64,000 nt of DNA from Neptunomonas marina (GCF_004005935.1 NZ_SACQ01000002.1:1-64000); one strand, 5' to 3'; shown: positions 36,657-45,168, numbered from the stretch's first letter. Numbers and translations: made by a program. The notes: generated by a model from the sequence alone, not told the origin.

Positions 36657-37106
36657 ATGAGTGTCTCGCTGATAGGCCGTAGCGGCGCACTTGCCTTCAT
36701 CAAAGCCAAGCGCCTTCGTATTCCATTGTTCATGGAACGTGTTTCTGCTGGTTTTCCCTCACCAGCGCAGGATTATGTTGATCAAACGCTCGACCTCAAC
36801 GAGCTGTGCATCAAGCGACCGGCTGCAACGTTCTTTGTGCGTGTTGAAGGTGATTCAATGATTGATGCCGGGATTCACCCAGATGATATTTTGGTAGTTG
36901 ATCGCTCTGTCCAAGCAGAACACGGTGACATTGTCATAGCGGGAATCCATGGAGAACTCACGGTAAAGGAGCTTCAACTAAGGCCGTGCGTCATGCTGAT
37001 CCCAAGAAACCAGGCGTATGAGCCCATTCATATTTCTGAAGGAACAGAGTTGGAGATATTTGGTGTGGTCACCAATGTGGTGCGAAACATGCGCCGCAAG
37101 TCGTGA
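36657..37106 (+). CDS. rumA: UmuD/RumA-like SOS mutagenesis protease
   Basis: A 149-residue S24-family protein that is converted to UmuD' by RecA-stimulated self-cleavage and then joins the polymerase V complex. The cleavage site is visible as VSAGFPSPAQDYV (A-G). The catalytic serine is in VEGDSMIDAG and the lysine is in GELTVKELQL. It is the first gene of the SOS-controlled pair, and the polymerase gene starts 7 bases after its stop. Confidence 0.93.
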   Translation: MSVSLIGRSGALAFIKAKRLRIPLFMERVSAGFPSPAQDYVDQTLDLNELCIKRPAATFFVRVEGDSMIDAGIHPDDILVVDRSVQAEHGDIVIAGIHGELTVKELQLRPCVMLIPRNQAYEPIHISEGTELEIFGVVTNVVRNMRRKS

Positions 37107-37113
37107 CTATCCC

Positions 37114-38382
37114 ATGCCAGTATTTGCCTTGGTGGACTGTAACAACTTTTACGCCAGTTGTGAGAAGCTGTTTCGTCCTGATTTAAAAGATACGCCGGTT
37201 GTGGTGCTGTCCAACAATGACGGCTGCGTGGTTGCACGGTCGCGTGAAGCTAAGTCACTCGGTATAAAAATGGGCGTACCCGTCTTTCAAATCAAAGCTG
37301 AAATGCAGCGCCATGGCATTTTGGCATTCTCGTCCAACTATGCGCTGTACGCAGATTTGAGCAGCCGAGTGATGCGCACTTTGGAAGAGATGGCACCACG
37401 AGTAGAGGTTTACTCCATCGACGAAGCGTTTTTAGATTTAACCGGTATAGAGTCTGCCATATCTCTTGTCGAGTTCGGACAACAAGTGCGAGAGCGCATA
37501 GGCCACTGGATTGGGATCACCGTCTGTGTAGGCATTGCACCGACTAAAACACTCGCCAAGCTGGCTAACCATGCCGCCAAAAAATATCCGGCCACTCAGG
37601 GGGTTGTAGACCTGACCAATCCAGATCGGCAACGTCGATTGCTCGCATTAGTCCCGGTTGATGATGTTTGGGGCGTTGGTAGACGGCTTTCTAAGCGTTT
37701 AAATGCTTTGGGTATCACCACAGCCTTAGATCTCGCCAATGCCTATCCTAGAGCCATCAGAGACCAGTTCTCGGTGGTTTTAGAGAGAACCGTCAGAGAG
37801 CTCAATGGTGAGTCGTGCATTGAACTTGAAGAGATCCCGCCAACTAAGAAACAAATTGTCTGTAGCCGTTCATTTGGCGTAAAAGTGACGCACTTTGAAT
37901 TCTTACGTGAAGCCATATGCGAATACGCAACCCGCGCCACGGAGAAGCTTCGCAAAGAACAGCAGCAAGCCAAAGTGATGACCGTGTTTATACGTACCAG
38001 CCCCTTTAAGGACAACGAGCCGCAGTACAGCAACTCTGCATCGGGTGAGTTGCTGATCCCCAGTTGCGATACGCGGGACTTTATCGAGCTGGCCAATCAC
38101 TTACTCAAGCGGATTTGGAAGGATGGTTTTCGTTATGCCAAAGCGGGCGTCATGCTGTCTGACTTTTACGATCCTGGTATGTTTCAATCAGGACTATTCG
38201 ATGACGTATCGACCCGCTCTAATAGCCAGCAGTTAATGTCAGTATTGGACACCATTAACCAAAGCGGTGCCGGAAAGGTTTTCTTTGCTGGACAAGGTAC
38301 GAAGAAAGATTGGTCGATGAAGCGAGAGCATTTGTCTCCCGCTTATACAACACGCTGGGACCAGTTACCGCGAGTGAAGTAG
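37114..38382 (+). CDS. rumB: UmuC/RumB-like Y-family DNA polymerase (intact)
   Basis: A 422-residue translesion polymerase. The start MPVFALVDCNNFYASCEKLF (37114) is the family's normal N-terminus; the frame is open back to 37018 inside rumA. Catalytic motifs: LVDCNNFYAS (first Asp) and VEVYSIDEAFLDL (S-I-D-E). A helix-hairpin-helix region and little-finger domain follow. In SXT itself rumB is disrupted by resistance genes; here it is whole. Confidence 0.95.
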   Translation: MPVFALVDCNNFYASCEKLFRPDLKDTPVVVLSNNDGCVVARSREAKSLGIKMGVPVFQIKAEMQRHGILAFSSNYALYADLSSRVMRTLEEMAPRVEVYSIDEAFLDLTGIESAISLVEFGQQVRERIGHWIGITVCVGIAPTKTLAKLANHAAKKYPATQGVVDLTNPDRQRRLLALVPVDDVWGVGRRLSKRLNALGITTALDLANAYPRAIRDQFSVVLERTVRELNGESCIELEEIPPTKKQIVCSRSFGVKVTHFEFLREAICEYATRATEKLRKEQQQAKVMTVFIRTSPFKDNEPQYSNSASGELLIPSCDTRDFIELANHLLKRIWKDGFRYAKAGVMLSDFYDPGMFQSGLFDDVSTRSNSQQLMSVLDTINQSGAGKVFFAGQGTKKDWSMKREHLSPAYTTRWDQLPRVK

Positions 38383-38392
38383 CGCTGTTAAC

Positions 38393-38836
38393 TCAGTAGG
38401 CATTCACTCTGCGACGCAGCATGTTGAGCTTATCAACCTGGCGTCGAATATCACTGAAAAATTCTTCTTTCTCCATGGCCAGCGCTAACTCCCATTCTTT
38501 GGCTAGACCTTGGCAGTCCAAAAATGCGTATCTCAGCTTCGTCTTTGAAATACGCAGTCCCTTGCTAAAGACCACGCGCTTGCCTCGTTGACCGTGAAAA
38601 CTGTTGATGTACCACTCTATGCCAAAGCCATACTTAAAGTCTCTGATACGGACACCAAGCAGCCCCCAATCTTTAAAGGGCGCATTCTCACGAACCTTGT
38701 AGTGGGTAACCCAAAAGTCATCAACTTCAGCTCGTGCCAGTGCTTTTAGCCTGTCCGTTTCTTGCTGCAATAAATTTGATACTTCTGATTTCCATTGTTC
38801 ATTGACGATTTCTACCAAACCAATTTCCCCATCCAA
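38393..38836 (-). CDS. mobI: MobI, ICE mobilisation (oriT-associated) protein
   Basis: A 147-residue protein at the position of mobI in SXT, next to oriT and convergent with rumB. MobI is required with TraI for oriT processing in SXT/R391 and IncA/C elements. The sequence has a long N-terminal helix (NEQWKSEVSNLLQQETDRLKALARA) and a C-terminal helical part ending DIRRQVDKLNMLRRRVNAY. No catalytic motif is obvious. The identification rests on size, position and general resemblance. Confidence 0.8.
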   Translation of the reverse strand: MDGEIGLVEIVNEQWKSEVSNLLQQETDRLKALARAEVDDFWVTHYKVRENAPFKDWGLLGVRIRDFKYGFGIEWYINSFHGQRGKRVVFSKGLRISKTKLRYAFLDCQGLAKEWELALAMEKEEFFSDIRRQVDKLNMLRRRVNAY

Positions 38837-39300
38837 TTAACCCCAAAAGCCAAAACTACTATCCGTTTGGCTTTTGGATCGAAACGCCAAACGTAAAACT
38901 GCCGTAACAATCACTGTTTGGCGTCTCGATATAAATCGACTCGCTCAATCCCATACCCGACAAGGGATACAGGCTGATTTCACATAAAAATGCCTGAAAA
39001 GACGTATCGTCATGAAGATACAAACCGTTTGGCGAGTTCAGGCCAGAATGCAAACGACGTTTGGCATCTCGATTTTTTTAGCTCAGTCATCCGCCGCCAA
39101 ACAGAGCCTATTCTCATACTTTTGCGAAAATGCAATAGGCAGATAGATGAAAGGATTTGTCACCTTTCTGCCCACCGCCAGTGCACCGAATCCTGATAAT
39201 GACATTTGAGTGAACCGCCAGAGCACTTGGAAAAGCCCAAGCGTGACCAGTGCGGTTGATTGAAAACCGTTAGAGCACTTTGAGTGCACAGGAGATAAGT
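38837..39300. other. oriT: Probable oriT region between mobI and srpM
   Basis: No gene is seen. The region matches the position of SXT oriT (between mobI and the ParM-like gene). A 15-bp inverted repeat with one mismatch joins 38878-38892 and 38916-38930 (GTTTGGCGTCTCGAT). A third copy with one change is at 39059-39073. A smaller stem GTATC/GATAC lies at 39004-39020. GTTTGGC cores recur at 38864, 38916, 39027 and 39059. The exact nic site cannot be read by eye. The srpM and mobI promoters must also lie here. Confidence 0.65.
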
Positions 39301-40275
39301 ATGTTTGTACTAGGCGTAGATATCGGTTACTCGAACCTGAAGCTGGCAATTGGCCAATCAGGCAGTGAACCGAAAACCATTATTCTGCCTGCGGGTGCCG
39401 GTCCTGCGGATCGTATGCCGGAGCGTATCGGTGGAGGCGATGATGAATCTTGTTTGTATGTGTCTGTCGATAATGAGCGTTGGGCCGCTGGTGTTCCTGC
39501 TGGACGCCTTCAAGGCTGGGAACGAGAGCTTCACCCGGAATATCCCACCACAAAAACCTATAAGGCGCTTTTTCATGCCGCCTTGTTAATGGCTGAAACA
39601 GATTCCATCGATTTGGTTGTCACTGGATTACCGGTTTCCCAGTTTCATGAACCACAACGTAAGTCTGACCTTGTGAAGCGTTTAAAAGGTGTTCATCAAG
39701 TGACGCCTAAGCGCAGCATCACCGTTCATGACGTCAAAGTGCTGCCGCAGCCTGCCGGTGCCTATATGGATCTGGTTCAAACAGGTGGTGATTTGGGCTT
39801 AATTGAAGAAGGTCGCGTCGTCGTCATAGACCCCGGCTTCTTTTCTGTTGATTGGGTTGCTCTTGAGGCCGGAGAAATTCGCTACAGCTCTTCAGGAACC
39901 AGCCTTCAGGCAATGTCCGTGCTACTGGAAACCATTGATAAGCTGATTTCGGAAGATCATGGTGCCAAAGTCGGAATGGATCGACTTGAAAAAGCCATGA
40001 GAACCGGCGACTTGCAGGTTCTGCTGTTTGGAGAAAAAGTCGATATTTCACCTTACCTGAATGCTGCCATGAAAAAGGTAGCGCCTGTTGCTCTTACAGC
40101 CATGCGCCAATCCATGCGTGACGAAAGCATCAATGCGGACTTGGTATTGATCGCCGGAGGTGGAGCCTTGGCGTATAAGGAAGCGGCCAAGGAGATTTTT
40201 TCACGAAGCAAGATAATCGTGCCGGAGCAGTCTGTTTTGGCGAACGTCCGAGGCTTCTGGTTTTATGGGGCGTGA
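39301..40275 (+). CDS. srpM: ParM-like actin-family ATPase (SrpM)
   Basis: A 324-residue actin-like ATPase. The phosphate-1 motif is VLGVDIGYSNLKLAIG at the N-terminus, the phosphate-2 motif VVVIDPGFFSVDWVAL (about residue 175) and the adenosine motif VLIAGGGALAYKEA (about residue 285). In SXT this gene (s003/srpM) acts with srpR in partition of the replicating excised ICE. ATG 39301 has AGGAGA about 5 bases upstream; a start at 39280 would add seven residues and lacks one. Confidence 0.88.
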   Translation: MFVLGVDIGYSNLKLAIGQSGSEPKTIILPAGAGPADRMPERIGGGDDESCLYVSVDNERWAAGVPAGRLQGWERELHPEYPTTKTYKALFHAALLMAETDSIDLVVTGLPVSQFHEPQRKSDLVKRLKGVHQVTPKRSITVHDVKVLPQPAGAYMDLVQTGGDLGLIEEGRVVVIDPGFFSVDWVALEAGEIRYSSSGTSLQAMSVLLETIDKLISEDHGAKVGMDRLEKAMRTGDLQVLLFGEKVDISPYLNAAMKKVAPVALTAMRQSMRDESINADLVLIAGGGALAYKEAAKEIFSRSKIIVPEQSVLANVRGFWFYGA

Positions 40276-40277
40276 TC

Positions 40278-40547
40278 ATGAGAGTTGTCGTCAACATTCC
40301 CCCAGGGAGCCACCCTGAACTGCTCAAAGAATTGGAAAAGACGCCGCCACGGGAACGTGCTGAGCGTCTGAGGATGCTGGCCACCTTTGGGTTAATTCAC
40401 ATGAGCCAACCCAATCTATCCACGACATCTGTACCGGTGGATGGTCTTGCACCAGATGGTGAAGTTACTTCTGAGAGTACAGCGCCAGAACCCAAAGCAG
40501 AATCACGTAAACAATCATTAAAATCAAAACTAGGGCTGGGCTTATAA
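40278..40547 (+). CDS. srpR: SrpR-like partition/adapter protein
   Basis: An 89-residue protein directly after srpM. ATG 40278 has GGGG 7 bases upstream; a GTG at 40272 overlapping the srpM stop is possible. The N-terminus (VVVNIPPGSHPELLKELEKTP...ERLRMLATFG) is compact and could bind DNA as a dimer; the rest is low-complexity. Small proteins in this place act as the adapter between the actin-like ATPase and its centromere site. Assigned by position. Confidence 0.7.
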   Translation: MRVVVNIPPGSHPELLKELEKTPPRERAERLRMLATFGLIHMSQPNLSTTSVPVDGLAPDGEVTSESTAPEPKAESRKQSLKSKLGLGL

Positions 40548-40548
40548 C

Positions 40549-41790
40549 ATGGCGTTATCAGTTAGCTGGCTCGATGCCAGGTTAAATAAAGAAGCAAAAG
40601 AAACCGTAGTAAAAGCCGACCGAGATGGGCTAAGTGCTCGGGTATCGCCCAAGGGCAAAATTGTTTTTCAGTTTCGTTATCGTTTCGATGGCAAGCAACA
40701 GCGGGTAGACATTGGTACTTACCCACTTATGAAGCTTGCTGAAGCCAGGAATGAGCTGGATAGGTTAAGGGCAGTACTTGATCAAGGTCGAAACCCCAAG
40801 CTCTACCTACAGCAGGAACGGGCTAAGTATTCTGCTAATCAAAGCTTCGAATCGATTTTTCGAGACTGGATAGACTCTGCCGGTAAGCAAGGGCTAAAGG
40901 AGAAAACGTGGCACTACCAAAAACGCAGCAGTGAAATATATTTGCTGCCCCGACTTGGCAAGTACCCATTAACTGACATCAATGAATTGTCCTTGCGAAA
41001 CTGTCTTCGTGAGGTTTCGGAGTCGTCCCCTTCAAACACAGAACGCCTAGTGTCTGTACTGCATAAGTTCTATGACTGGCTGATTGATGAACAAATTTTG
41101 GAAATTAACGCTGCCGCAGGGATCACAGCAAAGAAAGTCGGTGGTAAGAAAGGTAAACGAACTCGGGTGCTAAACGATAACGAGATCAGGATACTTTGGC
41201 GCTATTTGCATGAGTCAAAAATCACTGAGAAGAATCGCATCTACATTAAATTGCTTCTGCTATTGGGCGGTCGCAAGGGCGAACTCATTCAAGCTGAAAA
41301 GCATCACTTTGACTTGCAATCTGCAATGTGGACAGTGCCCATAGAGATCCGCAAACAAGGTGAGAAAATTGGAGCGCCGATCATGCGGCCATTGATTAAG
41401 CCAGCTATTGAGCTGATTGAACTGGCGATGCAGATGAGCAAATCAACCTACTTGTTTCCCGCGAACGGACAGGAAGAGCTTGCCACAAATGGCTTTGATA
41501 CCACTATTCCTAACAATGTGAAAATCTGGGCTCGCAGATCGCTTGGTATTGAGATGGAGCATTGGTCTATGCATGATCTTCGCAGAACGATGCGAACACG
41601 AATGTCGGCCATCACGACGCAAGAAGTTGCCGAGTTGATGATTGGCCACAGCAAAAAAGGGTTGGATGCTATCTACAACCAATATCAGTACCTGGATGAA
41701 ATGCGTCATGCTTACGACGTTTGGTATCAACAACTAGAAACCATCATTGAGCCGACAGGCTTTCCATTCAACTGGCGTTTCGGACAATAA
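40549..41790 (+). CDS. int: ICE integrase, tyrosine recombinase (P4/SXT type)
   Basis: A 413-residue integrase, the size I recall for SXT Int. An N-terminal arm-binding domain (DUF4102-like, GLSARVSPKGKIVFQFRYRF) and a core-binding domain precede the catalytic domain. Catalytic residues: R in LGGRKGELIQ, H-x-x-R in MHDLRRTMRT, and tyrosine in IGHSKKGLDAIYNQYQY. It points towards the right end of the ICE, consistent with int at the prfC/attL end. The IS target duplication begins 2 bases after its stop codon, so its terminator is now 3.3 kb away. Confidence 0.95.
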   Translation: MALSVSWLDARLNKEAKETVVKADRDGLSARVSPKGKIVFQFRYRFDGKQQRVDIGTYPLMKLAEARNELDRLRAVLDQGRNPKLYLQQERAKYSANQSFESIFRDWIDSAGKQGLKEKTWHYQKRSSEIYLLPRLGKYPLTDINELSLRNCLREVSESSPSNTERLVSVLHKFYDWLIDEQILEINAAAGITAKKVGGKKGKRTRVLNDNEIRILWRYLHESKITEKNRIYIKLLLLLGGRKGELIQAEKHHFDLQSAMWTVPIEIRKQGEKIGAPIMRPLIKPAIELIELAMQMSKSTYLFPANGQEELATNGFDTTIPNNVKIWARRSLGIEMEHWSMHDLRRTMRTRMSAITTQEVAELMIGHSKKGLDAIYNQYQYLDEMRHAYDVWYQQLETIIEPTGFPFNWRFGQ

Positions 41791-41791
41791 A

Positions 41792-41799
41792 ATAAAAGA
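41792..41799. repeat. Left 8-bp target duplication of the ISL3-family element
   Basis: ATAAAAGA, exactly repeated at 45140-45147, immediately outside the terminal inverted repeat. This shows that the element arrived by transposition. Confidence 0.92.
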
Positions 41800-41886
41800 G
41801 GGTAAGCGGATTAAATGGTTGATCTTACCTTTGCATGAGAGTGAGACAGACCGGCATCTCATCGGATTATCTGGTTGATGCTTCAC

Positions 41887-42294
41887 CTACTGCTGGTGCA
41901 TGTTTCCTTCGCTAATTCCAGCAAGAACCCCACACGCCTCAACTTCCCGGTCATCGTTGCAACTCGCTCTCAGTGAAACGAGTTGTTTCTCAAGCGCTTG
42001 CAGAGCGGTTATCTGCGACCGCACATGAGAGATGTGATCATCGAGCAAGGTGTTGACGGCGGTACAAGGCTGATGAGGGTCGTCCTGATAGCTCTGTAGT
42101 TCGTGAATCTCAGCCAGTGACAGGCCCAGGATTCTGCAGCGACGGATGAAGGCCAGCCCCTCACCATGCTTCTCGGTATAGACACGGTAACCGTTGTCCT
42201 GCCGATCAGGCGGCGGCAACAAGCCCTGCTGTTCATAGAAGCGGATCGTCTGTGTTTCGACCCCTACCAACTGCGCCAACTGACCAATGCGCAT
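41887..42294 (-). CDS. CadR/PbrR-like MerR-family metal-responsive regulator
   Basis: A 135-residue MerR-family protein. Its start MRIGQLAQLVGVETQTIRFY is a MerR helix-turn-helix; GGAGG lies just before ATG 42294 (the frame is open to 42309). Counting from there, cysteines are at 77, 112 and 121, matching the Cys pattern of Cd/Pb-sensing CadR/PbrR proteins. It is divergent from the efflux gene, and the promoter between them has the long spacer typical of MerR control. Confidence 0.88.
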   Translation of the reverse strand: MRIGQLAQLVGVETQTIRFYEQQGLLPPPDRQDNGYRVYTEKHGEGLAFIRRCRILGLSLAEIHELQSYQDDPHQPCTAVNTLLDDHISHVRSQITALQALEKQLVSLRASCNDDREVEACGVLAGISEGNMHQQ

Positions 42295-42325
42295 CAGCCT
42301 CCTCCCCAACGGATTCTTTACTCTA

Positions 42326-42356
42326 TTGACCTTATAGTAGCTTTATAGTTTAAAAT
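42326..42356 (+). promoter_or_regulatory. MerR-type promoter of the efflux gene
   Basis: TTGACC (42326-42331) and TAAAAT (42351-42356) are separated by 19 bases. A spacer this long is the hallmark of promoters distorted and activated by MerR-family proteins. A partial dyad (TTATAGTAGCTTTATAG) fills the spacer. Confidence 0.7.
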
Positions 42357-42389
42357 GGTACCACAACATTGTTCAAGTGGAGTCGTATC

Positions 42390-43286
42390 ATGAGCAAATC
42401 CTGTGGTGGCGCCTGTGGCGGTGATGCAACGTCCGCAGCGGATACCGATATACAGGCCTCCTCCGAGGCGCCAGGGAGATGGGTCAGTGTTTATGCCGTG
42501 CCGAAGATGGACTGTCCATCAGAAGAACGAATGATTCGCCTAGCCCTGAACGGCTTTGAGGAGATTCGGGCGCTGTCCTTCGACTTGTCGAACCGCCGGC
42601 TGAAGGTCGTGCATGACGGCGAGGTCGAGCCCGTCACCTCGAAACTGAAGACCTTGGGGCTAGGCGCCTCGCTTCAGGAAACCGTCGCTGCAAATCCGGA
42701 GACCATCAAGGCCGCCGAGTTTTCGGCAGCTTCTGCTAAGCAAGAATCCGGGACCCTGCGCTGGTTGCTCGGCATCAATGCACTTCTGTTCGTGGTGGAA
42801 ATGACTGCCGGTCTGATCGCCCGGTCCACCGGCCTGATTGGAGAATCCCTGGACAATTTTGCCGATGCGGCGGTGTACGGGCTTGCCCTTTATGCGGTTG
42901 GACATAGCGTGAAAATGCAGGTACGTGCCGCGCATCTTGCTGGTGTACTGCAACTGATCTTGGCTGTGGGCGTGCTCGTAGAGGTGGTGAGACGCTTTGT
43001 ATTCGGTAGTGAGCCTGAATCGCTGGTGATGATGGCTATCGCATTCGTCGCATTGATTGCCAATACCAGTTGTCTGCTGCTCATATCCAAACATCGGGAA
43101 GGCGGGGCGCACATGAAGGCAAGCTGGATATTCTCGGCCAACGACGTGGTGATCAACCTGGGGGTCATCACCGCCGGCGCCCTGGTCGCGTGGACCGGTT
43201 CCAATTATCCGGATCTGATTATCGGCACCATCGCGGGGGGCATTGTACTTAACGGTGCCAGACGCATTTTGGCGTTGAAGGGTTAA
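42390..43286 (+). CDS. Cation diffusion facilitator with N-terminal metal-binding region
   Basis: About 298 residues from ATG 42390 (GTGGAG upstream; the frame is open to 42369). The N-terminus has CGGACGG and a heavy-metal-associated-like stretch (YAVPKMDCPSEERMIRLAL), then a CDF membrane domain with helices from about residue 115 (LLGINALLFVVEMTAGLIA). Metal-site residues are seen in GESLDNFADAAVYG. It resembles CzcD-type exporters that pump Zn, Cd or Co out of the cytoplasm. lspA starts 3 bases after its stop. Confidence 0.88.
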   Translation: MSKSCGGACGGDATSAADTDIQASSEAPGRWVSVYAVPKMDCPSEERMIRLALNGFEEIRALSFDLSNRRLKVVHDGEVEPVTSKLKTLGLGASLQETVAANPETIKAAEFSAASAKQESGTLRWLLGINALLFVVEMTAGLIARSTGLIGESLDNFADAAVYGLALYAVGHSVKMQVRAAHLAGVLQLILAVGVLVEVVRRFVFGSEPESLVMMAIAFVALIANTSCLLLISKHREGGAHMKASWIFSANDVVINLGVITAGALVAWTGSNYPDLIIGTIAGGIVLNGARRILALKG

Positions 43287-43289
43287 ATA

Positions 43290-43802
43290 ATGCTCATTAT
43301 TGGCAAAAAGCTCTCGCCGTATGCCCTATTGTCCATATCGGGCCTGCTGGCAGCGTCTGATCAGGCTGTAAAGTGGCTGGTGCAGCAATCAATGGCCTAT
43401 GGCGAGTATGTTTCGGTGACCCCGTTCTTTAACTGGGTGCACCTATGGAACACCGGTGCCGCATTCAGTCTTTTTGCGAATGGTGGAGGCTGGCAGCGCT
43501 ACTTTTTTATCGGAATCGCGGTAGTGGTCTCGATTTTTCTGATCAAGCTGATCCTTGAAAATCGTCATAAAGGAGAAGCCATCGCTTACAGTCTTATCCT
43601 CGGTGGCGCCATGGGCAACCTGATTGACCGGGTCTTTCGCGGCTATGTTGTGGATTCCTTTGATTTCTATTGGCGAGACTGGCATTGGCCGGCCTTCAAC
43701 CTGGCTGATATTGCAATTGTCCTCGGTGCCTTACTTTTCGTTTCCAGCAGCTTGTTGGGTAAAAAAGCAAACACCAATGCCGAGTCGGATGGATCTGACT
43801 GA
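43290..43802 (+). CDS. lspA: Signal peptidase II carried by the IS
   Basis: A 170-residue prolipoprotein signal peptidase with four membrane helices. Catalytic aspartates are in GGAMGNLIDRVFRGYVVD and WPAFNLADIAIV. The family motif HLWNTGAAFSLF is present. lspA is a normal passenger of ISPpu12-type elements, a second copy beside the host's own. Why it travels with a metal exporter is unknown. Confidence 0.95.
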   Translation: MLIIGKKLSPYALLSISGLLAASDQAVKWLVQQSMAYGEYVSVTPFFNWVHLWNTGAAFSLFANGGGWQRYFFIGIAVVVSIFLIKLILENRHKGEAIAYSLILGGAMGNLIDRVFRGYVVDSFDFYWRDWHWPAFNLADIAIVLGALLFVSSSLLGKKANTNAESDGSD

Positions 43803-43823
43803 CACCTACGCCTATACAACACC

Positions 43824-45082
43824 ATGACCGAACTTCCCGACAACATCCTTCACCTGCCGCAATACCAAGTACTGGGCTGCAAATCAACCGACGACGAAAT
43901 GCACTTCCAGGTGGACGTGCCCGATCCCATCGCCTGCGAGGAATGCGGCGTGCAGGGTGAGTTCGTACGGTTCGGCAAGCGTGACGTTCCCTATCGTGAT
44001 CTGCCCATCCACGGCAAGCGGGTCACTCTCTGGGTGGTCCGCCGCCGATACACCTGCCGGGCCTGCAAGACAACATTCAGGCCCCAGCTACCGGAGATGG
44101 TGGACGGATTCCGTATGACACTGCGGCTGCATGAGTACGTGGAGAAGGAATCCTTCAACCACCCCTACACCTTTGTGGCGGCACAGACCGGCCTGGACGA
44201 GAAGACGGTGCGCGACATCTTCAACGCCCGCGCCGAGTTCCTGGGGCGCTGGCACCGCTTCGAGACGCCCCGCATCCTGGGCATTGACGAGCTATACCTG
44301 AACAAGCGCTACCGCTGCATTCTGACCAACATTGAGGAGCGAACCCTGCTCGACCTGCTGGCCACCCGCCGCCAGGACGTGGTGACCAACTACCTGATGA
44401 AGCTGAAAGACCGGCAGAAGGTCGAGATCGTCAGCATGGACATGTGGAACCCCTACCGGGCAGCGGTCAAGGCTGTGCTGCCCCAGGCCCGTATCGTGGT
44501 CGATAAGTTCCATGTGGTGCGCATGGCCAACGATGCCCTAGAGAGAGTGCGCAAGGGCCTCAGAAAGGAGCTGAAACCGTCCCAGAGCCGGACTGCGCTC
44601 ACGAAGTCTCAGACCGGGAGCGCCTCATCATGGAGACCTGGACAGGCGCGTTCCCGCAACTGCTGGCCGCCTATGAGCACAAGGAGCGCTTCTACGGCAT
44701 CTGGGACGCCACCACACGGCTCCAGGCAGAAGCCGCCCTGGACGAGTGGATAGCCACCATCCCGAAGGGCCAAAAGGAAGTCTGGAGCGATCTGGTCAGG
44801 GCAGTGGGAAACTGGCGCGAAGAGACCATGACCTACTTCGAGACGGACATGCCCGTCACCAACGCTTACACGGAGTCCATCAACCGACTGGCCAAGGACA
44901 AGAACCGTGAAGGGCGTGGTTACTCCTTCGAGGTGATGCGGGCACGAATGCTCTACACCACGAAGCACAAGAAGAAGGCACCGACTGCGAAGGTCTCTCC
45001 TTTCTACAAGAAAACCATCGGTTACGGACTGCCGGACTTCGCAGAGGAACTCAACTACGGAGTCGATCTATCAACCATCTGA
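43824..45082 (+). pseudogene. tnpA: ISL3-family transposase, frameshifted
   Basis: Two overlapping frames cover one transposase. The first (from 43824) has the N-terminal zinc-finger-like part (CEECGVQGEF, YTCRACKTTF) and the DDE core (ILGIDELYLNKRYRCI, IVSMDMWNPYRAAVKAVL). It loses homology after LRKELKPSQSRT near 44604. The second frame resumes at 44606-44630 (SDRERLIMETWTGAF) and runs to 45082, containing the final Glu region (NAYTESINRLAKD). Frame arithmetic and the missing sequence suggest a deletion of about 31 bases. The product is probably inactive. Confidence 0.87.
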
Positions 45083-45139
45083 GGGTGGTATCAGATTGAT
45101 GGGGTGAAGGTGCCCATCAACCATTAAATCCGTATACCC

Positions 45140-45147
45140 ATAAAAGA
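45140..45147. repeat. Right 8-bp target duplication of the ISL3-family element
   Basis: ATAAAAGA, identical to 41792-41799. It overlaps the left arm of the int/xis terminator. Confidence 0.92.
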
Positions 45148-45168
45148 AAGAGGCTCAGTCCTCTTTCT
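45145..45168. terminator. Terminator between int and xis, now separated from int by the IS
   Basis: A 9-bp perfect stem (45145-45153 with 45160-45168, AGAAAGAGG/CCTCTTTCT) with a CTCAGT loop. It overlaps the xis stop codon. Before the IS inserted it would have ended transcription from both convergent genes. Confidence 0.65.

Larger units (their letters stand above)
41800..45139. mobile_element. ISPpu12-like ISL3-family insertion sequence (3,340 bp)
   Basis: The terminal 24-bp inverted repeats at 41800-41823 and 45116-45139 differ at three positions. An 8-bp target duplication flanks them. Inside are a MerR-type regulator, a cation diffusion facilitator, lspA and an ISL3 transposase, the gene set I know from ISPpu12 of Pseudomonas. 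The known element is, from memory, about 30 bp longer, and the transposase here is frameshifted, so this copy probably cannot move alone. Confidence 0.93.

Noticed and set aside
36401-36733. A 110-codon ORF on the minus strand covering the LexA box and the start of umuD
   Set aside because: It is antisense to the SOS box and umuD start, has a repetitive, basic composition and no ribosome site. It is a chance frame.
42660-43112. Minus-strand ORF of 150 codons inside the CDF gene
   Set aside because: Antisense shadow of a well-conserved transporter frame.
44609-44968. Minus-strand ORF of 119 codons in the transposase
   Set aside because: Antisense to both transposase frames; no ribosome site.
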